The notes: a model not told the origin generated them from the letters alone. 28,952 nucleotides of DNA from Lentibacillus juripiscarius JCM 12147 (GCA_001311805.1 BBCA01000038.1:1-28952); one strand, 5' to 3'; positions 1 to 8,634 are shown, counted from the first letter of the stretch. A program made the numbers and translations.

Positions 1-33
1 AAAAATCCCGCAAGCCTACCAAAGCCCGCGGGT
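1..33 (-). terminator. Probable terminator after spo0M
   Basis: On the minus strand a CCCGC/GCGGG stem (7-11 with 28-32) is followed by A and five T, just after the spo0M stop codon. The stem is only 5 bp with a 16-nt loop, so it is a weak example. Confidence 0.45.
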
Positions 34-41
34 CCTTTTAT

Positions 42-799
42 CTAAGTAAACTTCTCGATCGTTCTCCGTAATTTATCAGCAACTTCATTTACGCCCTTAT
101 CAGTTTCCGTACTTGTAAAGGAAACCCGGGCATAGCTTTCATCTATTTCCATTGCCTCTGCGAACAGTCCGCCAAGTCCTTTGGCACGCCGGTCAACTTG
201 GAGAACAGCATCCAGACCGTCTTCGCGCATGAAGAACATGGCTTCCAGTTCATCGAGGTCACCGCGAAATTCGCTGCTCGGTAAAAATTCAAACTCCTGA
301 ACATAGCGATAGCGTTTGGAGTATTCCATTTCCACTTTGCGCAGACGGAATCCTAATACATTCGTTAACGCCTCCAGAACAGTGTTCATATTCCGGTGCG
401 GCTCTACCTGTATGAAATCCCTGTCCTTTGGATCAATTGCATTCGGCACATCCAAGCCTGTCTGTACCCACACGTCCGTTTTTCCAATGGTTGGCGGTGT
501 ATGGACGGGCAGTGTAAACTGGAAGTCGATTTCTTTCGTTTCCCCTTCCCCAATGGTAAACGATTCTCCAATGGCAAAAGAATCCAGCTTTACATCTTCC
601 CGCACTTTTTATCGTCTATTTCACGGACTGCCTCGGTCATCAGAAATAAATGAATCTGATCAATCTGCTGTTCGGTATTTCCACCTTCAACGACAACTTT
701 GCCGCGGACTTCTTCACCAGGCACTAGCTCGTCATTTTCCAACTGTGTATCGACCTTTGCACCGCCGATTCCGACACTTGCCAGCCATTTTTTAACAAT
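42..799 (-). CDS. spo0M: Spo0M-type sporulation-control protein (frameshifted in this sequence)
   Basis: Arrestin-like Spo0M family protein, a soluble sporulation-stage modulator in Bacillus; its biochemical role is not well defined. The N-terminus contains LASVGIGGAKVDT and GGNTEQQID, both typical of the family, and the C-terminal half reads through to the TAG at 42-44. The corrected length is about 252 aa, normal for Spo0M (about 258). The frame breaks at the T5 run 606-610, where one more base restores ...EIDDKKVREDVKLDSF. The start is unclear: an SD GGAGG (806-810) stands before an in-frame ATT (799-797), while a TTG one base along fits only if the T6 run 788-793 has also lost a base, giving MLKKWLASVG. 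It lies 48 nt downstream of the epimerase-like gene and is probably cotranscribed with it. Confidence 0.85.
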
Positions 800-847
800 A
801 CTATTCCTCCTGCATCCCTTATAGCTTTTAATTTATTTTTAAAACAG

Positions 848-1493
848 TTACACTTTTTCAGCGCCTCGCCAATTTCCATTTCACCGGAAACCAGGTCAAA
901 CGCGCGTTTATATGTGTTTTCCTCAGTCAGGGAGGATACGACCGTAGTGGCTACATCTTCGCGCGGAACAGATCCCCGCTCCGTCAGATTTTCGGATGCG
1001 ATAACCTTGCCTGTGCCCGGATCATTCAAAAGACCGCCCGGCCGGACGATGGTATAATTCAAGCCGCTCGCTTGCAGCACTCTGTCAGCATAGTGCTTAG
1101 CCACATAATAATGCCGGATTTTTCATTCCAATTGTCACGATTGTTGGCCTGAAGTGCACTCACCATAATAAAACGGTCCGCACCTGCTTCTCCCGCTGCC
1201 TCAATGGTTTTAACTGCACCGTCCAGGTCAACGAGCAATGTCTTGTCAGAACCTGTACTGCCGCCGGATCCTGCGGTGAAAATGACCGCGTCACATCCTT
1301 TGGCCGCCTTTCTGATGGCTTCTTTTCTGCCTTCAAGATTGGCTATGACAGCGTTAATTCCCTTTTTCTTTAGTTCTTCTGCCTGTTCCTCTTTCCGGAC
1401 CATGGCTTTTACTGTATGTTCATCGCTGTTATGCAATTGCTTAACAATGTTCTGTCCAATTTTTCCATTTGCACCTGCAACCAAAACGTGCAT
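848..1493 (-). CDS. NAD(P)-binding atypical SDR / epimerase-like protein (YhfK/YtfG type, frameshifted)
   Basis: Cytosolic Rossmann-fold protein of the atypical short-chain dehydrogenase family (NAD(P)H-binding, NmrA/YhfK-like); the substrate is unknown. The N-terminus MHVLVAGANGKIGQNIVKQL carries the GxxGxxG nucleotide-binding motif and the middle has the YxxxK-like VAKHYADRVL. The ATG at 1493 is chosen because GGAG lies 8 nt upstream; an ATG six codons further out lacks this. Two breaks: T5 at 1119-1123 (one more base gives NEKIRHYYVAKHYAD) and T5 at 854-858 (one more base gives EALKKV followed by TAA at 848-850). Without the second repair the frame runs on into spo0M, which is an artefact. 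The corrected length of about 215 aa matches the family. Confidence 0.83.
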
Positions 1494-1624
1494 GAAGTCC
1501 ATCTCCTTCATTTTTTAGTTTACGTTTATTATTATTCCAAACAGCGGCCATGATGACAACTATGCTGTTTTACGAACTGTTCATGATCTTGTTTTTCTCA
1601 GGAAATCTTCGGAAAAAGAGTGAT

Positions 1625-1662
1625 AAAAACCCCTCTATGCTAAGCAACACATAGAAGGGTTT
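1625..1662 (-). terminator. Terminator after the CDGSH gene
   Basis: AAACCCTTCTATG pairs with CATAGAGGGGTTT around a 10-nt loop and is followed by a T run on the minus strand. It lies directly after the stop of the CDGSH gene and separates it from the epimerase-like gene. Confidence 0.85.
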
Positions 1663-1666
1663 ATAA

Positions 1667-1870
1667 TTATTCTGCACGCGGTTCACTTTCGAAGTCGATT
1701 TTCTTATGGGTTCCATCACAAAACGGTTTGTTCGAGGAATGACCGCAGCGGCACAGGGAAAAAGCTTTCTTCGTCTCAAATACATTCCCTTCTGCATCCA
1801 CCATTTCAACATTACCTTTTACCAAGTATGGCCCATTGTCATTCACTTTAATTTGTGCATTGTCACTCAT
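1667..1870 (-). CDS. CDGSH iron-sulfur domain protein
   Basis: Small 67-aa protein with a single CDGSH (mitoNEET-type) motif, CRCGHSSNKPFCDGTHKK at about residues 41-58. Its three Cys and one His form the labile 3Cys-1His 2Fe-2S ligand set known for this family. No signal peptide or membrane anchor is visible, so it is probably cytosolic, with a redox or Fe-S transfer role; the partner is unknown. The start ATG at 1870 has a GAAAGGGGA ribosome binding site. The gene is intact, is flanked by terminators on both sides and probably forms its own transcription unit. Confidence 0.92.
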   Translation of the reverse strand: MSDNAQIKVNDNGPYLVKGNVEMVDAEGNVFETKKAFSLCRCGHSSNKPFCDGTHKKIDFESEPRAE

Positions 1871-1941
1871 TATCTTTTCCCCTTTCTTTTGACTTCCTAT
1901 TCTATATATTCGGCAAACCCATTGAAATTCCTGCCAATATG

Positions 1942-1970
1942 AAAAAATCCCCGATTCACTCGAGGATTAA
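1942..1970 (-). terminator. Terminator after the 28-residue-repeat gene
   Basis: On the minus strand AATCCtCGA pairs with TCGgGGATT around a GTGAA loop and runs into six T. The stem includes the stop codon of the restored reading frame, which supports that stop. Confidence 0.8.
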
Positions 1971-2720
1971 GGACGCTGTTTCACATGATGGTTCCAGAAA
2001 AAATCACCATTCCTCTTTTCAAATGGAAACAGCTGCTTGTCTTTCGCCTCTTCTGCATGCTCTGTTATAATCTCGTCGAAAAGCTCACGATTGCTTTTAT
2101 TATCGGTTTTTAAATCGAGTGCTTCTGCTGTCTGAAAAAGCTTTTGTCATGTATTTCCTCTTGCAGCTTTTGTGCATCTTTTCCTTTCACTTCAATACCA
2201 AGTTCTTCTGCTTCCTGCTTCACGATTGTTTCAAGTACAGCTTTTTTTAGCCCGCGGATATCTCGTTCGACCATTTTAACACCGAGTTCTTCCGCTTTTT
2301 GCTTCAGCATCTCTTCATATACATTTTCAGCCAGCAGCTGTGGGTCTTTCCCTTTTGGTTAATCCCTAGTTCATCCGCTTTCTTTTTCACTTCGGCGTGA
2401 TGGACTTCTTTGGCCAGCTCTTTAATATCTTTTCCTTCTGTGTCAATGTTCAGTTCCTTGGCAGAGCGCTTTATTTTCGTTTCAGCTACTTCTTCGGCAA
2501 GTTTTTCCGGGTCTTTCCCTTCTGTTTCGATGCCCAGCTCTTTGGCTTCCATTTCAATGAAAATCCGTTTGTACGATTCTTTGCGATCCTCTTCCACTTC
2601 CTGTTTACTGTGTAAATCTTCCGCAAAGCCTTTATAAAAGTCGGATGCGAAAGAAGTGCCTGCTGGGGCTGCCATTAGCACCAGTGCCAGAGCAGATGTT
2701 AGTATCAAACGCATTAGCAT
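1967..2720 (-). CDS. Secreted protein of six tandem 28-residue charged repeats (frameshifted)
   Basis: Function not recognised. An N-terminal signal peptide (MLMRLILTSALALVLMAAPAG, cleavage near ASA/D at about residue 26) is followed by six tandem repeats of about 28 residues with consensus K-x-x-A-E-E-L-G-I-x-x-x-G-K-D-x-x-x-L-x-E-E-V, then a tail ending WNHHVKQRP. The repeats are rich in Glu and Lys, are predicted helical, and look like repeated helix-turn-helix hairpins. Two breaks: at 2357-2358, where a third C on the coding strand restores LGINPKGKDPQLLAENV, and at the run 2142-2145, where one more A restores the sixth repeat and the tail to the TAA at 1967-1969. The corrected length is about 251 aa. 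The start has AGGAGG 8 nt upstream. It may be an extracellular or wall-associated protein, or expressed during sporulation; nothing in the neighbourhood decides this. Confidence 0.7.
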
Positions 2721-2795
2721 GGATTCATCCTCCTGTTTCTATAAAATAACGACATGTCTTAGTATGACCAGAAAGGACGAATCCATGAAAGGTGA

Positions 2796-3329
2796 TTACT
2801 GTTTTTGCAGCCAGCGGGCAAATGCCAAAAGATCCGGAAAGGTCATGTTGGCGTCGGCCTTTTGCTGCTCGCGCTTGCGTTGTCCGATAAGAACGGTTGT
2901 CGTTCCAGCCTCTTTCCCCGCGGTGATATCCGGTTCCCTGTCACCGGCCATGAAGCTTTCTTCCAGTGCAATATCATATTTTTCCGCTAAGTCGAGAATC
3001 ATCTTTGGCTGTGGTTTGCGGCAGGCACAGCCAGCATGCGGTTTATGCGGGCAATAGGCAATATCATCAATCTTCGCGCCAAATGCAGCCAGTTCAGCTT
3101 TCATTTGTGTATGTATCGCATCCAATGCATATTCCTTCATATAGCCAAGCCCAATTCCACCCTGATTCGTGACGGCAAAAACATAATAACCCATCTCATT
3201 GAACATTTTGACAGCTTCTCCGACACCATCTAATAAATAGAAGTCGCTGGGTTTGTTGACAAACTTCACCCGATCGCTGAGCACTTCATTAATGACCCCA
3301 TCCCGGTCCAGAAAAATTCCTTGATGCAT
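2796..3329 (-). CDS. HAD-IIIA phosphatase, GmhB-like (histidinol-phosphate / heptose-bisphosphate phosphatase family)
   Basis: Cytosolic HAD superfamily subclass IIIA phosphatase. Motif I is FLDRDGVIN at about residues 6-14, motif II is the T of AVTNQGGIG, the zinc-binding loop is CPHKPHAGCACRKP and motif IV is MAGDREPD. This set is typical of the D-glycero-D-manno-heptose 1,7-bisphosphate phosphatase / HisB-N family; the true substrate in this organism cannot be read from sequence, and no heptose or his operon is adjacent. The ATG at 3329 is preferred over one five codons upstream because GGAGG lies 8 nt before it, and the upstream ATG overlaps that SD. The gene is intact at about 177 aa, normal for the family. 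Confidence 0.88.
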   Translation of the reverse strand: MHQGIFLDRDGVINEVLSDRVKFVNKPSDFYLLDGVGEAVKMFNEMGYYVFAVTNQGGIGLGYMKEYALDAIHTQMKAELAAFGAKIDDIAYCPHKPHAGCACRKPQPKMILDLAEKYDIALEESFMAGDREPDITAGKEAGTTTVLIGQRKREQQKADANMTFPDLLAFARWLQKQ

Positions 3330-3350
3330 GCCTTCTTCCTCCATTTGATA

Positions 3351-3382
3351 AAAGCGGTGTGATACTATATCACACCGCTTTT
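3351..3382 (-). terminator. Long perfect hairpin, probable bidirectional terminator
   Basis: AAAGCGGTGTGATA (3351-3364) is perfectly complementary to TATCACACCGCTTT (3368-3381), with a 3-nt loop and T runs on both sides. It sits 80 nt past the small minus-strand gene and 22 nt before the phosphatase start, so it would end transcription of the former. Confidence 0.75.
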
Positions 3383-3461
3383 GTAATTTTTGGCTGTTAT
3401 GCTTATGAACTGTAATGATTTTTGGGAATTTTATGGCAATCTGCAGCGATTCCTGCGAAAA

Positions 3462-3602
3462 CTACAGCGATTCATCATTCTCACTAATATATTCATTCGG
3501 ACGGCCGCCCTTGGCATTATGGTTTTTATACTGGCTCTTGCGCCCATTACGGTGCTCGCCGTGGTTTTTATTTTCCTTGAATTGATTGTTCTTGTTTGCC
3601 AT
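3462..3602 (-). CDS. Small Asn/Lys-rich hydrophilic protein
   Basis: 46-aa protein, not recognised. It is very hydrophilic, rich in Asn, Lys, Glu and His, with no hydrophobic stretch; the C-terminus reads GGRPNEYISENDESL. It starts at ATG 3602 with AAAGGGGG as ribosome binding site 7 nt upstream; a longer in-frame start exists further out without a good site. The composition resembles small sporulation-associated proteins of Bacillaceae, but that is only an impression. The strong SD, a hairpin after the gene and a position behind desR support a real gene. Confidence 0.55.
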   Translation of the reverse strand: MANKNNQFKENKNHGEHRNGRKSQYKNHNAKGGRPNEYISENDESL

Positions 3603-3670
3603 GGTGGTTACCCCCTTTTCATGATGATGGTTTAGTTTTTGGATTAGGGGCATCCCTTATACAAGTGCAC

Positions 3671-4270
3671 TTACTGAAGCCAGCCTTTTTCCTTTACTTT
3701 TGAAATGGCCTCAATCCGGTTCGTCACTTCCAGTTTATCAAGAATAACGGAGACATAGTTACGGACCGTTCCATAGGTCAGATAAAGCTCACTGGCAATT
3801 TCCTTTGTATTTTTACCGTCAGCAATCAGCTTAATCACCTGTTCTTCCCGTTCGGTCAGTGGGTTGTCATGATCGTAGGCCATATCAACCAGCTCCGGAG
3901 CATATATCCGGTTCCCATTCATAATCGTGCGAATGGAGTTTGCTAAATCCTCACTCGGACTGTCTTTGAGTAAATAACCGCTCACACCGGCCTTTCTTGC
4001 GCGCTCAAAATAACCTGTCCGTGCAAAGGTAGTTAATACAATGATTCTACAAGGGTCATCCTTCAATTCTTCGGCTGCGTCAAGGCCGCTTTTTACCGGC
4101 ATTTCAATATCCATTATGCAAATATCCGGATGCTGCTGCTGCACAAGCGATATTGCCTCTTCCCCATTCCTTGCTTTACCGACAACTTCCATATCATCTT
4201 CCAGGTCAAGCAGCGACCCGAGTGCTCCAAGCAGCATGCGCTGATCTTCCGCTATCACAATGCGTATCAC
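3671..4270 (-). CDS. desR: DesR, cold-response regulator of membrane fluidity
   Basis: NarL/FixJ-type response regulator, about 199 aa, intact. The receiver domain (residues 1-120) shows IVIAEDQRMLLGALGSLLDL, the phospho-acceptor Asp in ICIMDIEMP (residue 54), and LTTFAR and GYLLKDSPSEDLA; the LuxR-type HTH (about 135-199) carries NPLTEREEQVIKLIADGKNTKEIA. The match to B. subtilis DesR is close through the whole length. Phosphorylated DesR activates des transcription after a temperature drop. It starts with GTG at 4270, overlapping the desK TGA by 4 nt (GTGA), with AGGAGGGG upstream, so desK and desR are translationally coupled. Confidence 0.95.
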   Translation of the reverse strand: MIRIVIAEDQRMLLGALGSLLDLEDDMEVVGKARNGEEAISLVQQQHPDICIMDIEMPVKSGLDAAEELKDDPCRIIVLTTFARTGYFERARKAGVSGYLLKDSPSEDLANSIRTIMNGNRIYAPELVDMAYDHDNPLTEREEQVIKLIADGKNTKEIASELYLTYGTVRNYVSVILDKLEVTNRIEAISKVKEKGWLQ

Positions 4271-5401
4271 GACAACCCCTCCTGTTCTGTGCGCTGAATG
4301 ACATTCGGTACTCTAACCGTCAATGTCGTCCCATTGGCTGATTGAATATCCAGGCTGCCATTGACAAATTCCAGCCGCTCTCTCATCCCCTGAAGTCCGT
4401 TTTCTGAATAGGTACCTTTCTTATTCGCCATCCCTCTTCCGTTATCCTGCACCTCGATCAGTACTTCTTCCGCTGATGGGGCAATGGTGACTGTACAGGA
4501 AGACGCCCCGCTGTGCTTAACGACGTGGTTACAGCCTCTTTCAAACACATGCTCAGCACATTTTCCACAAATAAAGGTGTGTCCGTAAGCTCTGGGCTTC
4601 CTTCCAAATGAAAATCAATCCGGGCAGCTTTCAGCATTTCCTGAACACGGGTGATTTCGTCTTCCAGTTTGGCACCTTTCATGTTTGACACCATTTCACG
4701 CACTTCTTTTAGCGCCGTTCGAGCAGTCTGATGGATATCATGAAGTTCATTTTTGCTGCTGCAGGTTTTACATCGACCAGCTTTCCTGCCAAATCACTTT
4801 TCAGGCCAATCATAGACAGTTTTTGTCCCAGTGTATCATGCAAATCGCGGGCAATCCGCTGACGCTCCTCCAAAACAACTAATTGGGAAAGCTTTTGGTT
4901 GGCAGCTTCCAATTGGCTTTCCAATGCTTCCCGCTTGTTTCGGAAATAAATAGTTAGCGGCAGCAAAATAACGCCAATGACGCTAAATACAATGAATGGA
5001 AGCTGCGAAAGGAATATTTCGTTTTGGGTAAAAAAACCAATCGTAACGGCGGCGATTGTTGTCACAAGGTGAACGACATAGAGTGTTATAAATCCGGCTT
5101 TATGCGGGATATTTCCGATGTAGAACGCCAAAAAAAGTGCAAAGTAAACATACCCAAGAACCACCGTCATCACGACGCTTATAATCATTTCTGCCCCCAC
5201 TGCCGGGTAAACCGTCCAGCCTTCTGACAGGAACGATACGCTGTATGCTGTAAAAAACAGCAGTATCATGAAAATGCCGAATATAATTTCCAGTGTTCCA
5301 GATGTTCGGAAAATAAAATAAAAAGGTAGAATACAAAAGATAATCCACGCATATATACTAAGCCCAGTGTTTTTCGGGACAATATGATACCATTTTTGCA
5401 T
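4267..5401 (-). CDS. desK: DesK, membrane thermosensor histidine kinase (frameshifted)
   Basis: Membrane histidine kinase that senses bilayer thickness and fluidity and controls DesR. The N-terminal 150 residues contain four to five hydrophobic segments; a two-helix linker leads to the HisKA_3 domain with the phospho-acceptor His in RIARDLHDTLGQKLSMIGLK (about residue 188). The HATPase part has SMCLKEAVTNVVKHS (N box) and NGLQGMRERLEF (G box). Two breaks: T5 at 4750-4754 (one more base restores AAKNELHDIHQTARTALKEV) and near 4526 (one more base restores EAVTNVVKHSG). The corrected length is about 378 aa against 370 in B. subtilis. The ATG at 5401 has GGAGG upstream. It overlaps desR and follows des. 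Confidence 0.93.
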
Positions 5402-5415
5402 AACGGTCCTCCTAA

Positions 5416-5445
5416 CGCGTGTTCAAAAAGGAGGACTTTTTGAAC
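5416..5445. repeat. Dispersed repeat copy A (GCGTGTTCAAAAAGGAGGA), here as a hairpin
   Basis: CGCGTGTTCAAAAAGGAGGA is shared with copies at 8844-8865 and 14601-14622. In this copy GTTCAAAAAG (5421-5430) is perfectly inverted as CTTTTTGAAC (5436-5445) with a GAGGA loop. It sits 15 nt upstream of the desK start. Confidence 0.6.
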
Positions 5446-5486
5446 AACCGCTCCTAACTGCTTCCGTTAAGTATAACAAAATCAAA

Positions 5487-5515
5487 CCCTTCCATACATG
5501 ATAGAAGGTTTGGGT
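5487..5515 (-). terminator. Terminator between des and desK
   Basis: On the minus strand CAAACCTTCTAT pairs imperfectly with ATGGAAGGGTTTG, followed by ATTTTG, directly after the restored des stop. This agrees with B. subtilis, where des and desKR are separable units. Confidence 0.55.
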
Positions 5516-5525
5516 GTTATCGTAT

Positions 5526-6575
5526 TTATTTTTCCTGAACAGTGGATCGTCCCGGATTCATTTGAATGCCGAGTTTTCTCTTTCGGAGCAGCTCCTTAAC
5601 CTCTTTAAAACTGACAAACGTTTGTTTGCTTCATCGTATAGCCTGAAGCGGATTGATTTTAAACTGGACGCTAATGTGATTGTGGTAGCCTGCTGTAGTG
5701 GCGGTGTGGATTCATGGGCTTTTTCCAAATGGTAGTTCGGAACTTTTGGACTTAAATGATGCACGTGATGGAACCCAATACTTCCTGTCAGCCATTGCAT
5801 CACTTTCGGCAGTTTATAATACGAACTTCCGTCAACAGCAGCTTTAACAAAATCCCATTCGTCTTCATTTTCAAAGTAGGAATCCTCAAACTGATGCTGC
5901 ACATAAAACAGCCAAATCCCCAAGGCCCCAGCCATAAAACTGATTGGCAACTGAATAATGAGAAACGCCTGCCAGCCGATTGCCCAGATTAACAGGCTGT
6001 AGATGACGGCAACAGAAACATTGATGACGTACGTGTTCCATCGTTCCTTCCGTTTGGCTCCTTTTCGGTTAAAACGGTTGGAAAGAAAATAAAGATAGAA
6101 CGGCCCTAATCCGAACATTACAATCGGATTGCGGTAAAGCCGGTAGACCAGCCTGCCCCAAAAAGATGCATTTATATATTCATCAACTGTCATCACCCAT
6201 ACATCGCCTGTCCCGCGCTTGTCCAGATTGCTGCTTGTCGCGTGATGTATCGCATGGCTCCGTTTCCATTTTTCAAAAGCAAACAACGTGATGATTCCGG
6301 TTATCGTCCCAACAATCCGGTTAGCCTTGCCATTTTTGAAAAATGATCCGTGCGTACAGTCATGGAAAATGATAAAGATGCGAACGACGAACCCTGATGC
6401 CAGAACCGTCAAAGCAAGCGTCAGCCAAATCGAAACGGACAGGCTTTGGTAAGCCAGAAACCAAATCAGGAAAAACGGCGGAATCGTGTTTATGAGCTGC
6501 AGTATGCTTGCTTTCGTATCCGGATTAGCAAAAGCTGCGACGCTTTTTTCAACTGTGCTTGTTTTGTCTGCTCAT
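5526..6575 (-). CDS. des: Des, acyl-lipid desaturase of the cold response (frameshifted)
   Basis: Integral membrane fatty-acid desaturase that inserts a cis double bond into acyl chains of existing membrane lipids (delta-5 in B. subtilis Des), restoring fluidity in the cold. The three His boxes are present: HDCTH, HAIHH and HHVHH, plus the conserved SNLDKRGTGDVW and SPKVPNYHLEKAHE. Three breaks: in the first codons (6573-6578; an added base after ATG gives M-x-QTKQAQLKK), the T6 run 6544-6549 (one more base gives LKKSVAAFANPDTK) and the A3 run 5615-5617 (one more base gives RFVSFKEVKELLRK to the TAA at 5526-5528). The corrected length is about 350 aa against 352 in B. subtilis. AGGAGG lies 5 nt before the second ATG. 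DesR and DesK are encoded directly downstream. Confidence 0.93.
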
Positions 6576-6650
6576 CATATCCTCCTGAGAGTAAATTATT
6601 TTGTCCATATGTCTACTATATAGAATATAGAAAATCAATCACTTTTATAA

Positions 6651-6686
6651 GTCATAAACGTCAAGTAGCAGAGGTGACAAATGTCA
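6651..6686 (-). promoter_or_regulatory. Candidate DesR operator upstream of des
   Basis: TGACAAATGTCA (6675-6686, arms TGACA/TGTCA) is followed toward des by GTCATAAACGTCA (6651-6663), giving four GTCA/TGAC half-sites in 36 bp. The block ends 75 bp upstream of the des start. A weak -10-like TATATT lies between it and the gene. DesR activates des from sites just upstream of a poor promoter in B. subtilis; assignment here is by position and symmetry only. Confidence 0.4.
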
Positions 6687-6722
6687 TCTATTTGCACTTG
6701 AGCCCGCGTTTGGAAGCACTTC

Positions 6723-6890
6723 GGTTGATATTTCGTGCAGACTGGTTGATATTGACCGCTGACCGGTTGATTTCTGTTCCAAACAGGTTGATTTCCGCCC
6801 TGAACTGGTTGATTCTTGCCGCCAACCGGTTGATTCCAGCCACGAACTGGTTGATTCTTGCTGCAGACCGGTTGATTCCGGCCACGAATA
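6723..6890. repeat. Array of eight 21-bp tandem repeats
   Basis: Eight consecutive units of exactly 21 bp, each beginning with the invariant heptamer GGTTGAT; the next base is T or A and the remaining 13 bp vary, with alternate units most alike (for example TCTTGC-type and TCCAGC/TCCGGC-type). Both strands are open in one frame across the array only because the period is divisible by three; no ribosome binding site or family match supports a gene. The array fills the spacer between divergent des and the antiporter gene. Confidence 0.9.
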
Positions 6891-7056
6891 TCCGTATCCG
6901 CCTAGCATACGCTGATGCGTGTACTCAGCCCGATATCCACGTTCCACGGGCAAAGACATACCTGTGTTTTTCTGATTCTTATTTCTTTCACCGCATTCTC
7001 ATGGCATTTTGGGTAAAAATAGAGCATATGGAGATTTAGCGAAGGAGGCTGTTCTC

Positions 7057-8634
7057 GTGGAAGAGCTGGATTTACATCATATTTTTTCCCTCCTGCTTAT
7101 ACTGGTGATGATTGCAGCCGGGATTACCGCTATCGCGAAGAAGTTTAAAAGGCCTTATCCGATTGCCCTCGTTATCATTGGGGCTGTCATCGGGCTCAGT
7201 AATATTCCTTTTCTTGAACCATTAAAGGATTTTATAACAGCAGGTGAAGTGTTTAATTTTGCCGTACTTACGCTGTTTCTGCCTGCGTTACTGGGGGAAG
7301 CTGCATTAAAGCTGCCATTTTCACAGCTGTTTAACAACAAAAAGCCCATTCTATTACTGGCATTTGGCGGAACTTTCCTGTCATTTGTTGTGATTGGCTT
7401 TTCGTCCATGTGGCTTCTGCAATTGACCATTCCGGCCGCATTTGTCTTTGCAGCTGTCATGAGTGCGACTGATCCGGTCAGTGTTTTATCGATTTTCAAA
7501 AGTCTTGGCGTCAACAAACGGCTTTCCACTGTCATTGAAGGGGAAAGTTTTATTTAATGATGGACTTGCCGTAGTTCTCTTTAATATATCCGCATTTTCG
7601 CTCCTGACCTATGCTGATATGGGGATGGAAGGTGTCGGGCTAGGGGTATGGGAGTTTATCAAAGTTGTCGCACTGGGGCTTATCGTCGGTGGGGCAACCG
7701 GATACATCGCATCACGGATAACGAGATATTTTGATGATTATCCGCTCGAGATTATTTTTAGTATCATCTTGTTTTACGGCACGTATTTACTTGCAGAAAG
7801 TGTCCAGGCATCCGGTGTGATTGCTGTTGTCGTAGCGGCACTTACGTTAGGAAATTACGGGGCCAAAATCGGCATGAGCCCAACAACCAAGTTAAATATC
7901 AGTAATTTTTGGGATGTTGTTACCTTACTGATTAATTCCCTTGTCTTTCTAATGGTCGGGCTGGAAATTACCCGGATTGATGTAGCGGACAAATGGGGAT
8001 TGATTTTCGCTGCTATTTTGATTGTTCTTGCTGCCAGAAGTGTTGCTGTCTACGTCACCACATTATTTACCGGAAATATCCCCAATGCATGGAAACACAT
8101 TTTGAATTGGGGCGGTCTGAAAGGATCCTTATCGATCGCACTCGTGCTCAGTCTTCCCAGGGATTTTGACGGTCGTGAGGATATTCTGATTTTTGTATTC
8201 AGTGCTGTGCTATTCTCCCTTGTGTGCCAGGGCCTTACCATCAAGCCTGTGCTCAACTGGCTTGGTGTTAACAAACAGGAAGAAGGTTATGAGGACTATG
8301 AAACATTGCTGGCACAGGCGTACCGGTATGAAAATGCCATCCAGGAAATCAGCCGGGTCCAAGACAATCTGCGCATTACAGATACGGTAACGAATGAGAT
8401 TGTGGAGGATTATCAGCATAACCTTGAAACAATACAAGAAAAATCGAGGAGCTTTTCCAGGAGCATCCGGAACTGAAAGAAAAACAGCAAAACACTCTGA
8501 AACGTCATTCCCTGTATGCACAACACGAGGCGGTTGAGCGCTTGGTCAAGGAAGACATCATTTCCAGCGACGTTGCTGATGAGGTAATCGAGCAGATTAT
8601 GGACAAATTAGCTGAACTGGAAAGTGAGCATTAA
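7057..8634 (+). CDS. CPA1-family Na+/H+ antiporter (NhaP/NhaG type, frameshifted)
   Basis: Membrane antiporter exchanging cytoplasmic Na+ for external protons, important in salt-adapted bacilli. About 12 hydrophobic segments fill residues 1-400, with the transport motif SATDPVSVLSIFKSLG and the family motif EGESLFNDGLAVVLF; the C-terminal cytoplasmic tail is charged. Two breaks: the T4 run 7548-7551 carries one base too many (removal gives ESLFNDG) and the A5 run 8439-8443 lacks one (addition gives QEKIEELFQEHPELKEK, continuing to TAA at 8632-8634). The corrected length of about 525 aa is normal for NhaG-like proteins. GTG 7057 is chosen for its AAGGAGG 8 nt upstream. A monocistronic unit is likely: a terminator follows. 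Confidence 0.9.

Noticed and set aside
724..853. Extension of the epimerase-like frame through the spo0M start
   Set aside because: The family ends at about 215 aa; one base in the A5 run at 854-858 restores a stop at 848. The overlap comes from the frame error.
6723..6890. CRISPR array
   Set aside because: Units are 21 bp with a 7-bp constant part, no repeat-spacer structure and no cas genes nearby.
6684..6959. Open frames on both strands across the 21-bp array (7-residue INxxAAx-like peptide repeats)
   Set aside because: A 21-bp period keeps any frame open once; no ribosome binding site, start or family supports translation.
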